From contig DMDF01000069.1 of the NCBI GenBank assembly GCA_003446605.1, positions 1-35,845 on the forward strand: a stretch of DNA of 35,845 nucleotides, given 5' to 3'. Source of the DNA: Anaerolineaceae bacterium (lineage in GTDB: Bacteria > Chloroflexota > Anaerolineae > Anaerolineales > Anaerolineaceae). Positions 6,759 through 14,271 of this stretch are shown here, in pieces; positions within the stretch are counted from its first letter, which is position 1; the number at the start of each line of letters is the position of its first letter. The notes under the pieces are model-generated. The model made no database searches. It was not told where the DNA came from and saw nothing but the letters and a program-made list of their open reading frames with translations. The position numbers were made by a program, and so were the translations under genes.

Positions 6759-8218
6759 CCCCCTCCCAAGATAAGGGGTAGTTCATTAACGACATAATCA
6801 AAAAGCGGTTTGGGGAAAAACCCAGCGACGATGGTTAAACCTGAGAGCGAGACGGTCGCGATTTTTATCGAGAGCGGGACCGGATTCACCTTCGAAACCT
6901 CCCCCGATGTAAAAAAGCATTGCCCGACAAAACGCAGGATATAAACTACTGTCAGCAACGAACCAAGCACTTCAAGAATAGCAAGAGCTAGATAGGGTGT
7001 TTGGAATCCACTACTAAAAATGAGCCATTCGCTGTTGAAAAGCGCCAGAGACGGAACCCCCGCTATCGCAAGCGCACCCAGTACCGTACAGGCACTCAAA
7101 AGCGGCATTTTCTTTCCCAGTCCATTGATCATGTTAATATCACGCTTTCCGGTTGCTTTGATGATCCAGCCCACACAGCAGAACAACAGTGCTTTGACAA
7201 TCGCATGATAGATGACATGTAACGTCGAACCCACTATCCCGGAATAGGTCATCGTTCCTAAACCAAAGAGGATATATCCCATCTGGCTCACACTTGAGTA
7301 AGCGATGATACGTTTGATATCGGTCTCCACCAGCGCCATAATTGCTCCATAAATTTCTGAGACCACACCCGCAATCATCATGGGCAATGAAAAGACCGCC
7401 ATTTGTTCCATACTGAGGAAGCTCATGGGAAATCGAAGGATCCCATATGTCCCCATACTAAGCATGGCTGCCGCCAGCATGATGGTCACCGGCATAGGTG
7501 CTTCAGAATGGGTGTCGGGAAGCCAGATATGAAATGGCACCAAAGCCATTTTTACGCCAAAGCCAATCAGGAAAAGCGAGCCGATCAAAGGGATTTTTTC
7601 AGGAATCGTCTGAAGAGCTGCCTGCAGGGATGTAAAATGATCCACACCACTTTGGGTGTAAATCATAATAAATGCTACCAGTACCAACAATGACCCCAGA
7701 TGGGTGATGATGAAATATTTTAGCGCAATGGCGCCCCTCTTTTCACTCTCACCCCAATTCACCAGCAATAATGTAGAGGCAATCAACATCAATTCCCAGA
7801 AGAAATAAAATAAGAAGATATCATTTGCCATGGTCGTGCCGGACATACCAGCTGAGAAAACAAGCAATAATGCATAAAAAAAGTGATCGCGATTACCGTT
7901 TTTAAGATAATCCAGAGAATAGACCATGGCAAAAATTGTCACAAACTCCTCAGTGAGTAGAAACGGGAAAGACAACCAATCAATATTCAAACTCAGTTTT
8001 ATTCCCAGCGTTGGAAGATATTCGATCTCAAATGGAATATTCAAGCCAGCTTTTAATGTAGGAATATAAGCAAGGAATAATCCCAAGGAAAGGATGGAAG
8101 TTCCTAACGCCACCCATTTTGCCTTTTTACCGATATATCTCCCGAACACTGCCAACAATAGCGCAGCCAAAAGTTTTGTTAGCAAAACACCTAATTTAAT
8201 AAGTTCTTGTTGACTCAT
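6752..8218 (-). CDS. Antiporter-like ion-pump subunit 2 (NuoM-like)
   Basis: A second antiporter-like membrane subunit (488 residues, about 14 helices). Pumping residues are visible: Glu142 in FFWELMLIAS, Lys223 in GFGVKMALVPFHIW, and the PDTHSEAP segment right after it. This is closest to the NuoM type. The ribosome site GAGAGGAA precedes ATG 8218. The stop overlaps the next gene. Pyrococcus Mbh has a single such subunit, so this is one of two extra putative ion channels. Confidence 0.9.
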   Translation of the reverse strand: MSQQELIKLGVLLTKLLAALLLAVFGRYIGKKAKWVALGTSILSLGLFLAYIPTLKAGLNIPFEIEYLPTLGIKLSLNIDWLSFPFLLTEEFVTIFAMVYSLDYLKNGNRDHFFYALLLVFSAGMSGTTMANDIFLFYFFWELMLIASTLLLVNWGESEKRGAIALKYFIITHLGSLLVLVAFIMIYTQSGVDHFTSLQAALQTIPEKIPLIGSLFLIGFGVKMALVPFHIWLPDTHSEAPMPVTIMLAAAMLSMGTYGILRFPMSFLSMEQMAVFSLPMMIAGVVSEIYGAIMALVETDIKRIIAYSSVSQMGYILFGLGTMTYSGIVGSTLHVIYHAIVKALLFCCVGWIIKATGKRDINMINGLGKKMPLLSACTVLGALAIAGVPSLALFNSEWLIFSSGFQTPYLALAILEVLGSLLTVVYILRFVGQCFFTSGEVSKVNPVPLSIKIATVSLSGLTIVAGFFPKPLFDYVVNELPLILGGGW

Positions 8219-8234
8219 TTTTTCCTCTCTCCCT

Positions 8235-10127
8235 TCATCCCACCAACTGTACTGTGCCGTTATTTAGAACAATCGTTATAACAATCAGAATCACAATAAA
8301 AAAGAACAACCAAAACAGATTTAGGCGCAGGAATCCTGGGTGTAAACGCTGCAAATTACGAGAAGAGCGCATGATCGAATTTAAACTTTGATTCCAAAAA
8401 TCGGTGCTGATGAATTTTTCAATTGTCCTGAAGAAAAATTCGAATATCTTTTTCAGCAACCCAACGATCTTTTCGATTAAATTGCGCTCGAAATGATCAT
8501 ACACAAAAAGCGCAACTTTCATGCAAACTGATGAGATAGCATTGCTGATATCCAGCAGATCCAAAATGGAGGAGGTTTCTTTATGTAAATTAACACGGCT
8601 ATCCTGAAAAAATTTTCGGATAGAGTCACTAATCTTAATTCTCCATTTTTCTGTCACCTGATTCAGCATCAAGAAAATTCCCAATGCCACACACGCCAAA
8701 CAAAAGTGAATTATAAGAAGTGGAATATTTTTAATTGTACGTGCGATAGGAATAACCCAGAAACCCTCTCCTTTGACCAATCCCGTAATATAGAACAAGG
8801 CAAAATCCAGTATTGTGAAAACGAGCATTGCTGTTATAAAATTCACCAGATTGGTGGTCAAAACGCTTTTGAGATTATTCAATTTCTTTTTCGATTCACT
8901 ATTTTGAATCCTTATATATGTCTGTATATGCAAAAACTGCAATAAGAAAATGAACATATACATAAACAGTAAAATTTTTGGAATTGAGTTTGATAACTGA
9001 GATATCCACCAAAACGCGATAATAGAAAACCCTAGTATCAAAAAATATGGAAGATGATCAATCCAATTTTCATAGAATCTGGAAGTCCGGGCACGCGATT
9101 CACACTCTGTTGTGAAAAGAACAAAAATCGAACGAATAGCCAGCCAAAGAACCAGGAGCGACCATAAATATTTCTGTTCAATATAAGCAGCCAACAGCAT
9201 CAGACAAAGCGAAAAGAACAGGGTCAGCTCCTGTTCAAGAGCTTCTTTCGAATCGCTGTGAGAAAAAAATAAATTCCGAGTCACGAAGAATACACACGCG
9301 GCAGCCAGAATCCAAGCTGTTGCTGTTGGATTAGAAAGCAGCAATGGAGAAATTCGGTAAAGTAAATACGCACCAAGTGCCGGTAAAATAATTTTTGTGA
9401 ACCACGTGCGCAGCATAGTGGGAAGCGTACTACAAGCATCTATCCAACGGTCCAAAGGAAAGACCGCCATTTTTACCCAAACCGCCAGCATTAAAGCAAC
9501 ACTGAGAACGGATTGTATTGTAGAGTCTGTGAGTAAGGCGGCTGCAAAACTTTGATCAATGTTAAAAGTGCCGCTGAGGGAATACATCAAGAAAATGGCA
9601 ATCAATAAGCCCAGATCTCCTATCCGAAAATTGAGGAAGATTGTTTTGACCGTTTGCCATGCTTTCTCTTTTGGCTCAGAGAGCAGCCATCCCCCTATAA
9701 CAACACTCAGTCCAACAAACTCCAATGCTATGTAACGCATCAGAAAATGTTCGGTGAGAAAGGCTACATTAGCCACCACTAATGAAATTAAAGCAAGTGC
9801 AAATTGGTATTGAGTGTGGCTTTTACTCTCTTTAGGATCAATCAAAATTAAGGACAACAACGAGACACTCATCAAGAATACCAAAATCAATGGAGATTTA
9901 TCGAATAAAACGCACATCTCTTCAGCTGTCGGCTGCCATGAAATACAATATCGAGATGGAGCAGGCGCGAAGAATGCCATCAACGTTCCCAATATCATCA
10001 ATACCAGAACCAAACAGGAACTCAACAACGTTCGTTTCGAATTCCAAAAACTCGGAAATACGATCAGTAAGATCGCCAAGATTAAGGGAAACACAAAAAT
10101 TAATATTGCAGGCAAAGATGCCATCAT
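8235..10127 (-). CDS. Divergent antiporter-like subunit 1 (NuoL-like)
   Basis: The largest membrane subunit of the operon (630 residues). Glu136 (YIALEFVGLS) and Lys219 (VWVKMAVFPL) of the antiporter family are kept. The normally invariant segment after the Lys (PLHxWLPDAMxGPTPVSALIHAATMV in NuoL) is rewritten as PLDRWIDACSTLPTMLRTWF, losing its His residues. The C-terminal part has an amphipathic, Lys/Phe-rich stretch around 525-570 (VGLLKKIFEFFFRTIEKF) and one last helix, which recalls the NuoL lateral helix. Its ATG overlaps the preceding stop (ATGATGG). It is either an adapted pump or a structural subunit. Family confidence is good, function is inferred. Confidence 0.82.
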   Translation of the reverse strand: MMASLPAILIFVFPLILAILLIVFPSFWNSKRTLLSSCLVLVLMILGTLMAFFAPAPSRYCISWQPTAEEMCVLFDKSPLILVFLMSVSLLSLILIDPKESKSHTQYQFALALISLVVANVAFLTEHFLMRYIALEFVGLSVVIGGWLLSEPKEKAWQTVKTIFLNFRIGDLGLLIAIFLMYSLSGTFNIDQSFAAALLTDSTIQSVLSVALMLAVWVKMAVFPLDRWIDACSTLPTMLRTWFTKIILPALGAYLLYRISPLLLSNPTATAWILAAACVFFVTRNLFFSHSDSKEALEQELTLFFSLCLMLLAAYIEQKYLWSLLVLWLAIRSIFVLFTTECESRARTSRFYENWIDHLPYFLILGFSIIAFWWISQLSNSIPKILLFMYMFIFLLQFLHIQTYIRIQNSESKKKLNNLKSVLTTNLVNFITAMLVFTILDFALFYITGLVKGEGFWVIPIARTIKNIPLLIIHFCLACVALGIFLMLNQVTEKWRIKISDSIRKFFQDSRVNLHKETSSILDLLDISNAISSVCMKVALFVYDHFERNLIEKIVGLLKKIFEFFFRTIEKFISTDFWNQSLNSIMRSSRNLQRLHPGFLRLNLFWLFFFIVILIVITIVLNNGTVQLVG

Positions 10128-10426
10128 CCCTTTAACTTTCTCAAGAAATCAATATTTCCACTTGGAACAATGCGAAATACGCTCACTATCATTGCCAGAG
10201 CCAGAGCAATAACAATCGTTTCCACGATTAATGCAGAAATTACCATCACTTGAGCCAGGTTTATATCTCCCACCGCTCTACCAGCAAGGATGAGCGCGAG
10301 CGTTACGCCCTGCAGCAAGATCTTCAAACCGATCACCTGTTTAATCGCGTTGCGCTGCGTGAGCAAACACAGCCAGCCCAAGAAAAACAGAGCTGCGCTA
10401 AGATAGTGTAATAAACTGAATTCCAT
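10124..10426 (-). CDS. Membrane subunit (MbhG/MrpC/NuoK-like)
   Basis: A 100-residue, three-helix subunit of the pump arm. The pattern is that of NuoK/MrpC: FLGWLCLLTQRNAIKQVIGL at the first loop, a second helix with the typical LLQGVTLALI, and a third starting AQVMVISALIVETIVIALALA with the conserved Glu. It overlaps the next gene by four bases and follows the MbhE-like gene by 15 bases, which fits co-translation. In Mbh the same subunit (G) sits between D/E/F and H. Confidence 0.85.
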   Translation of the reverse strand: MEFSLLHYLSAALFFLGWLCLLTQRNAIKQVIGLKILLQGVTLALILAGRAVGDINLAQVMVISALIVETIVIALALAMIVSVFRIVPSGNIDFLRKLKG

Positions 10427-10441
10427 GATCTACATCCCTCT

Positions 10442-10693
10442 TCATTCTTCATTCGGTGCAGGGAGAAGCACCACCACCCCAAATGCCCCTGCTAACAACA
10501 AACCTACCTGGATCAATAGATCCAGCGAGTGCTGCCCCCATAAATATTCTTGAAAAGTGACATCACCGGGGGATTCGTCTTGACTTCCATCAGAATGAGG
10601 GACACTCGATTTCGTTGTGGAACAAGCAGAAAAAATGAATCCCAGCAACAGAAAAATTAGAAGCACCTTTCTATAATGTACTGCTGGTTTCAT
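10442..10693 (-). CDS. Small pump-arm subunit (MbhE-like) with a lipobox
   Basis: Predicted 83-residue membrane protein with an N-terminal helix, a polar loop and a C-terminal helix, the layout of MbhE and the MrpA tail. The second half (GQHSLDLLIQVGLLLAGAFG) resembles the MbhE/MrpA motif with D-T-L-x-E followed by a small-residue helix. Unusually, the first helix ends FSACSTTKSS (Cys24), a plausible lipoprotein cleavage site, so the protein could be lipid-anchored outside. ATG 10693 is chosen: the in-frame TTG at 10717 lies inside the upstream gene and lacks a site. If the lipobox is not used, this is a plain two-helix subunit. Confidence 0.65.
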   Translation of the reverse strand: MKPAVHYRKVLLIFLLLGFIFSACSTTKSSVPHSDGSQDESPGDVTFQEYLWGQHSLDLLIQVGLLLAGAFGVVVLLPAPNEE

Positions 10694-10694
10694 A

Positions 10695-10931
10695 TTAGGA
10701 TTTTCCTTTTCTGGCAAGACTGATCGCCATGATAAATAGAAGGCTGATCAAACCCGCTCCCACGCTCAATTCGAATCCTGCTGCAAATGGGGCTTGAAGT
10801 CTAAAAAAAATTATCGCCAATAAAGCGCTACTCAAACCAAGTGCGACCGCAGCATTTAACAAACGATGCGAAAAAATAGCGTAAACTGTAGACCCGATCA
10901 TTAATATAAACAAAACTAAGTCAATAGACAT
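10695..10931 (-). CDS. Small pump-arm subunit (MbhD/DUF4040-like)
   Basis: First gene of the hydrogenase operon: 78 residues, three helices, similar to MbhD and to the DUF4040 part of MrpA, which replaces part of NuoJ in Mbh-type complexes. The central pattern is RLLNAAVALGLSSALLAIIF, then a conserved-looking ELSVGAGLISLLFIMAISL. Start ATG 10931 (MSIDLVLF) follows GGAGGAGG directly. An in-frame ATG four codons earlier would read the ribosome site as codons (MEED) and is rejected. The stop is one base before the start of the MbhE-like gene. Confidence 0.78.
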   Translation of the reverse strand: MSIDLVLFILMIGSTVYAIFSHRLLNAAVALGLSSALLAIIFFRLQAPFAAGFELSVGAGLISLLFIMAISLARKGKS

Positions 10932-11074
10932 ATCCTCCTCCATTCATTATTGGCTTGGTAAACAAAAACAAAGGTCTCCGAAACAATTCGTAGGCACTAT
11001 GTCCGTTATTTTATAATTCTCAACGCAAAGAGGATAAATTATTTTAATAAAGCGTCGAGGTAGGCGCTGAGAAA

Positions 11075-11103
11075 ATTATATCAAAATACAGTTCAGTAAA
11101 CAA
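11075..11103 (-). promoter_or_regulatory. Putative promoter of the hydrogenase operon
   Basis: On the minus strand: -35 TTGTTT (11098-11103), a 17-base spacer and a perfect -10 TATAAT (11075-11080). The start would fall near 11068, giving a leader of about 135 bases to the ATG at 10931. The leader contains a small AGCG...CGCT inverted repeat near 11050-11070, but no riboswitch I can recognise. A second AT-rich TATAAA lies closer to the gene. Confidence 0.45.
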
Positions 11104-11607
11104 AATAGTAACGCAGGGAGTGTAGAGGTTATTTATCTGTTAATATCCCTGGAAAGTATTTAGGGTACATCAGGTGACTTCCCAATTACTCATCATAGTA
11201 TTGTTCGTTATGAAAATGCCGAAAGAGGTGATGTAGGGTGGTATGTCGCTCATTTTTGCTCCTTGATTATCGACGAAACTACTACTTGAGTGCAAGTACC
11301 CAATAAGGAGGCAGGTTGATCTGCCAGTTTAAAATTTTCCCTATTATACAGGTTCAATATAAAAATTATATAAAAAATAAAGTTGGAAACAAAAATCAAG
11401 GGGTTGCAATAGAAAGCTTTACTGGAATTGATGCCAGCTGAGAATATCCCCCCATTCGAAAGGATACGCATGCCATCCGAGATGACCTGACGGGTTCCGG
11501 CACCCAGCGGGAGGGCTACCCATAGAACAAGCTCTTTCAAGAATTGGTCAATATGATCCCCATGCATTCCCCCATCAATCGAGCTGAATACTAACCGTTG
11601 GAAATGA
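11104..11607 (-). other. Gene-poor stretch with two weak overlapping reading frames
   Basis: About 500 bases without a gene I recognise. A minus-strand frame at 11250-11567 (105 residues, first half non-hydrophobic, a hydrophobic FIFYIIFILNLY patch in the middle) ends AAAATGAGC, so its stop overlaps the ATG of a 27-codon frame at 11170-11253. That small frame has AAGGAG six bases upstream. The longer frame is open back into the cold-shock terminator, and neither product resembles a family I know. The arrangement would suit translational coupling, but AT-rich DNA can produce it by chance. I treat both as doubtful. Confidence 0.2.
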
Positions 11608-11636
11608 AAACAGGCAGCGGAGACCGCTGCCTGTTT
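11608..11636 (-). terminator. Terminator of the cold-shock gene
   Basis: A perfect 13-bp inverted repeat, AAACAGGCAGCGG (11608-11620) with its complement (11624-11636), has a 3-base loop. In the minus direction it is followed by TTTTCATTTCC across the repeat end. It lies 22 bases after the cold-shock stop codon. Confidence 0.88.
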
Positions 11637-11657
11637 ATTGTCATTTATGCAATCGTT

Positions 11658-11867
11658 CTAGAGCACAACGACGTTCTCTGCTTGCAGACCTTTTTGGCCC
11701 TGTGCAACAGTGAACTCTACTCGTTGACCTTCTTCCAGATTGCGGTAACCATCACCAACGATGGCGTTGAAGTGGACGAAAATATCTTCGCCTTCTGCTC
11801 GTTCAATGAAACCGTAGCCTTTGCTACCATTGAACCATTTAACTGTACCTTGTTCTTTTTCAGACAT
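11658..11867 (-). CDS. cspA: Cold-shock domain protein (CspA family)
   Basis: A single-stranded RNA/DNA-binding chaperone of 69 residues, the normal size. RNP1 is KGYGFI (16-21) and RNP2 is IFVHF (29-33). The first strand is GTVKWFNGSKG. ATG 11867 (MSEKEQG) is chosen because AGGAG lies nine bases upstream. A frame-extending start at 11903 would run through that site. It follows araA by about 225 bases and has its own -10 (TATACT, 11963-11968) and a leader of some 90 bases, typical of csp genes with structured 5' ends. I do not consider it part of the arabinose operon, though read-through is possible. Confidence 0.95.
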   Translation of the reverse strand: MSEKEQGTVKWFNGSKGYGFIERAEGEDIFVHFNAIVGDGYRNLEEGQRVEFTVAQGQKGLQAENVVVL

Positions 11868-11962
11868 GATTTGGAACTCCTTTCTTCCGTATTGCCGGGT
11901 CAATCATTTGTTCCAAATCAAAAAAACTTTTTGTCTTAGAACTTTTATTAATCAAGCAATTC

Positions 11963-12057
11963 AGTATACCCTATTTTCAAGATCCGTGTGTTAACCATTT
12001 CTCAGATAACGATAGAGATATCGTGAAAGTAACTAGTCAGGATAACACAGGTTAACA
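11963..12057 (-). promoter_or_regulatory. Cold-shock gene upstream region with nested inverted repeats
   Basis: Contains TATACT (11963-11968, minus strand) as a likely -10, without a well-spaced -35. Upstream lie two nested repeats: TGTTAACC (11989-11996) with GGTTAACA (12050-12057), and inside them ACGATA-GAGA-TATCGT (12009-12024). They could fold in read-through RNA from araA or bind a protein. There is no T run, so they are not a classical terminator. Confidence 0.35.
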
Positions 12058-12092
12058 TCTTTTCAATCTATCAATTCATTTAAAAGTACACA

Positions 12093-13586
12093 TTACCCTG
12101 CAAAGCGATAAACCATTTCATTCCAGCGGAGCTCTTTTTTCAACTGCACTAACTCGGTATCGTTGTTGATAACGATCATTTCGATATCCGCGATCTCCGC
12201 AAAATCAGATACCTTCTGGGTGGTAAGCGCCTGACTAAAAGCGGTGTGGTGCGCTCCACCAGCCAGAATCCAGGCGGCTGCGGCTATTTTCAAACTGGGG
12301 AGAGGCTTCCAAACCACCCGTGCCACCGGCAGGGCAGGCAAATCGCGCAGTGGATCGACAACCTCCACTTCATTCACCAACATACGAAAACGATCTCCCA
12401 TGTCTATGATGGATACATTGATAGCCGGGTTTGGAGCAACGTTGAACACCAAACGCGCCGGATCAGCTTTCCCTCCAATGCCCAGAGGATGCATCTCAAG
12501 TGATGGTTTCCCATTTGCGATCGATGAGCATACCTCAAGCATATGTGCCCCTAATGCCATTTGATTACCCGGCTCAAGATGGTAGGTGTAATCTTCCATA
12601 AAGGATGTGCCTCCCGGCAGCCCAGTAGACATCACTTTCATAGCTCGCACCAGTGCTGCGGTTTTCCAATCCCCTTCCGCGCCAAAGCCATACCCATCTG
12701 CCATCAAGCGCTGAACCGCAAGTCCGGGTAGTTGAGCCAAACCGTTCAAATTTTCAAAGGTAGTTGTGAATGCTTTAAATCCACCTTCGTCCAGGAATGC
12801 TCGCAGACCTGCTTCGATCCTGGCTGCTTCCCGCAATTCTTTATTACGAAGTTGACCCGGTTTGAGATCAGCCTGGATATGATAAAGATCTACATACTCT
12901 TCAATTAAAGAATCGATGTGTGCATCACTTACCTGAGTCACATACGCTGCCAGGTCACCTAGACTATATCCGTTCACCGAGTAGCCAAATTTCATTTGGG
13001 CAGAAACTTTGTTCCCTTCCGTGACCGCCACATCACGCATATTATCCCCAAAGCGAGCGATCTTCAAATGCTGGGAATCATCCCAGGCTAATGCAGCACG
13101 CGCCCAATCCCCCAGTTCTTGCTGCACCTCAGAATCTTGCCAATACCCCACCACCACCTTGCGGTTGATGTGCATTCGTGAAGCCATAAAGCCAAATTCG
13201 CGATCACCATGTGCGGATTGGTTGAGATTCATAAAATCCATGTCGATACTATCCCATGGGATATCACGGTTAAATTGAGTGTGTAAATGTAACAACGGTT
13301 TGCTCAATGCTTTTAACCCTGCTATCCACATTTTGGCTGGCGAAAAAGTATGCATCCAGACGATCACGCCAATGCAGGTGGGTGTGCTGTTTGCCTGTAA
13401 ACAAACCTGCTCGATCTGTTCTGCCGTAGCCACCACGGCTTTAAACATGATTTTCACAGGAATATCTTGCGATTGCGATAAACCTTCTACAATTTCTTGT
13501 GAATCTTTTTCTACAACTTCCAGCACTTCCGTTCCATATAAGTGCTGACTACCGGTAATGAACCATAATTCTTTAGAATCTTGCAT
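12093..13586 (-). CDS. araA: L-arabinose isomerase
   Basis: Converts L-arabinose to L-ribulose, the first step of arabinose use. The 497-residue length matches E. coli AraA (500). Metal-site segments are present: GFGAEGDWK, MEDYTYH, HMLEVC and GGAHHTAFS, which supply the two Glu and two His ligands of the Mn site. The N-terminus ELWFITGSQHLYG is diagnostic. ATG 13586 (MQDSKELWF) is chosen because GGGAG lies seven bases upstream. ATGs at 13613/13610 overlap the araD stop and have no site. It is the last of the three ara genes, in order araB-araD-araA. Confidence 0.97.
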   Translation of the reverse strand: MQDSKELWFITGSQHLYGTEVLEVVEKDSQEIVEGLSQSQDIPVKIMFKAVVATAEQIEQVCLQANSTPTCIGVIVWMHTFSPAKMWIAGLKALSKPLLHLHTQFNRDIPWDSIDMDFMNLNQSAHGDREFGFMASRMHINRKVVVGYWQDSEVQQELGDWARAALAWDDSQHLKIARFGDNMRDVAVTEGNKVSAQMKFGYSVNGYSLGDLAAYVTQVSDAHIDSLIEEYVDLYHIQADLKPGQLRNKELREAARIEAGLRAFLDEGGFKAFTTTFENLNGLAQLPGLAVQRLMADGYGFGAEGDWKTAALVRAMKVMSTGLPGGTSFMEDYTYHLEPGNQMALGAHMLEVCSSIANGKPSLEMHPLGIGGKADPARLVFNVAPNPAINVSIIDMGDRFRMLVNEVEVVDPLRDLPALPVARVVWKPLPSLKIAAAAWILAGGAHHTAFSQALTTQKVSDFAEIADIEMIVINNDTELVQLKKELRWNEMVYRFAG

Positions 13587-13609
13587 ATTCTTGCTCCCTT
13601 GTGTTGTCA

Positions 13610-14257
13610 TCAATGTTGTCCATATATTTTTGTGTAACGTTCATTTAATTTTGTTAAATTCTCGCTTGAGATCTCGCATGGATCACCAAGCTGCATTGCA
13701 AGCCATACTGTTTTAGCAACATCTTCCACCATGATCGCCGCCTTTAAAGCTGCTTGCCCATCCTTCCCGATCGTAAACACACCGTGGTTTTTCAATAAGA
13801 CAGCGGGGCTGTTACCGATCGCGTCTATGACAACTTTCCCAATCTGCTCGCCACCGATCAACGCAAAATCTCCGCAGGGAATGGGACCGCCGAACTCGTC
13901 TCCAATGGCAGTCAACACCGCAGGTATGGGCATTCCTAAAGCAGCGAAGGCAGTTGCATAGTTGGAATGCGTGTGAACAATGCCATTAATATCATCGCGA
14001 TGGCGATAGATGTAAAGATGGCTGGCTGTATCAGAAGACGGATCCCCGGTACCTTCGACGATCTTGCCATTGAGGTCAACCACAACCATGCTTTCAACAG
14101 TCAACTCAGGGAAAAGAATCCCGGAAGGTTTGATCACCACTAACCCACTATGGGGGTCGCGTATGCTAACGTTGCCTGACGTCCACACCACTAGGTTGTT
14201 TTCAGGTAGGGCTTGATTCAATTCAACCAATTCCTCACGGATATCTTTGAGCAGCAT
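13610..14257 (-). CDS. araD: L-ribulose-5-phosphate 4-epimerase
   Basis: Epimerises L-ribulose 5-phosphate to D-xylulose 5-phosphate by retro-aldol chemistry, delivering carbon to the pentose phosphate or phosphoketolase route. A class II aldolase fold of 215 residues (E. coli AraD 231). Zinc ligands are visible: Asp76 (PSSDTASH), His95 and His97 (HTHSNYAT), and His158 (KNHGVF). TSGNVSIRD near residue 26 is the phosphate-binding loop. GAAGGA lies eight bases before ATG 14257, and araB ends 14 bases upstream, so the three ara genes are one transcript. Confidence 0.96.
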   Translation of the reverse strand: MLLKDIREELVELNQALPENNLVVWTSGNVSIRDPHSGLVVIKPSGILFPELTVESMVVVDLNGKIVEGTGDPSSDTASHLYIYRHRDDINGIVHTHSNYATAFAALGMPIPAVLTAIGDEFGGPIPCGDFALIGGEQIGKVVIDAIGNSPAVLLKNHGVFTIGKDGQAALKAAIMVEDVAKTVWLAMQLGDPCEISSENLTKLNERYTKIYGQH

Positions 14258-14271
14258 AACTTTATCCTTCT

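Noticed and set aside
1584..10931. Reading the operon as respiratory complex I (nuo).
   Set aside because: The NuoD-like subunit keeps both Ni-binding CxxC pairs (Cys64/67, Cys354/357), the small subunit has CxxC instead of the adjacent Cys pair, and NuoE/F/G are missing.
11868..11903. Longer N-terminus of the cold-shock protein (MTRQYGRKEFQI).
   Set aside because: The extension translates the AGGAG ribosome site, and the family begins directly at MSEKEQGTVKWF.
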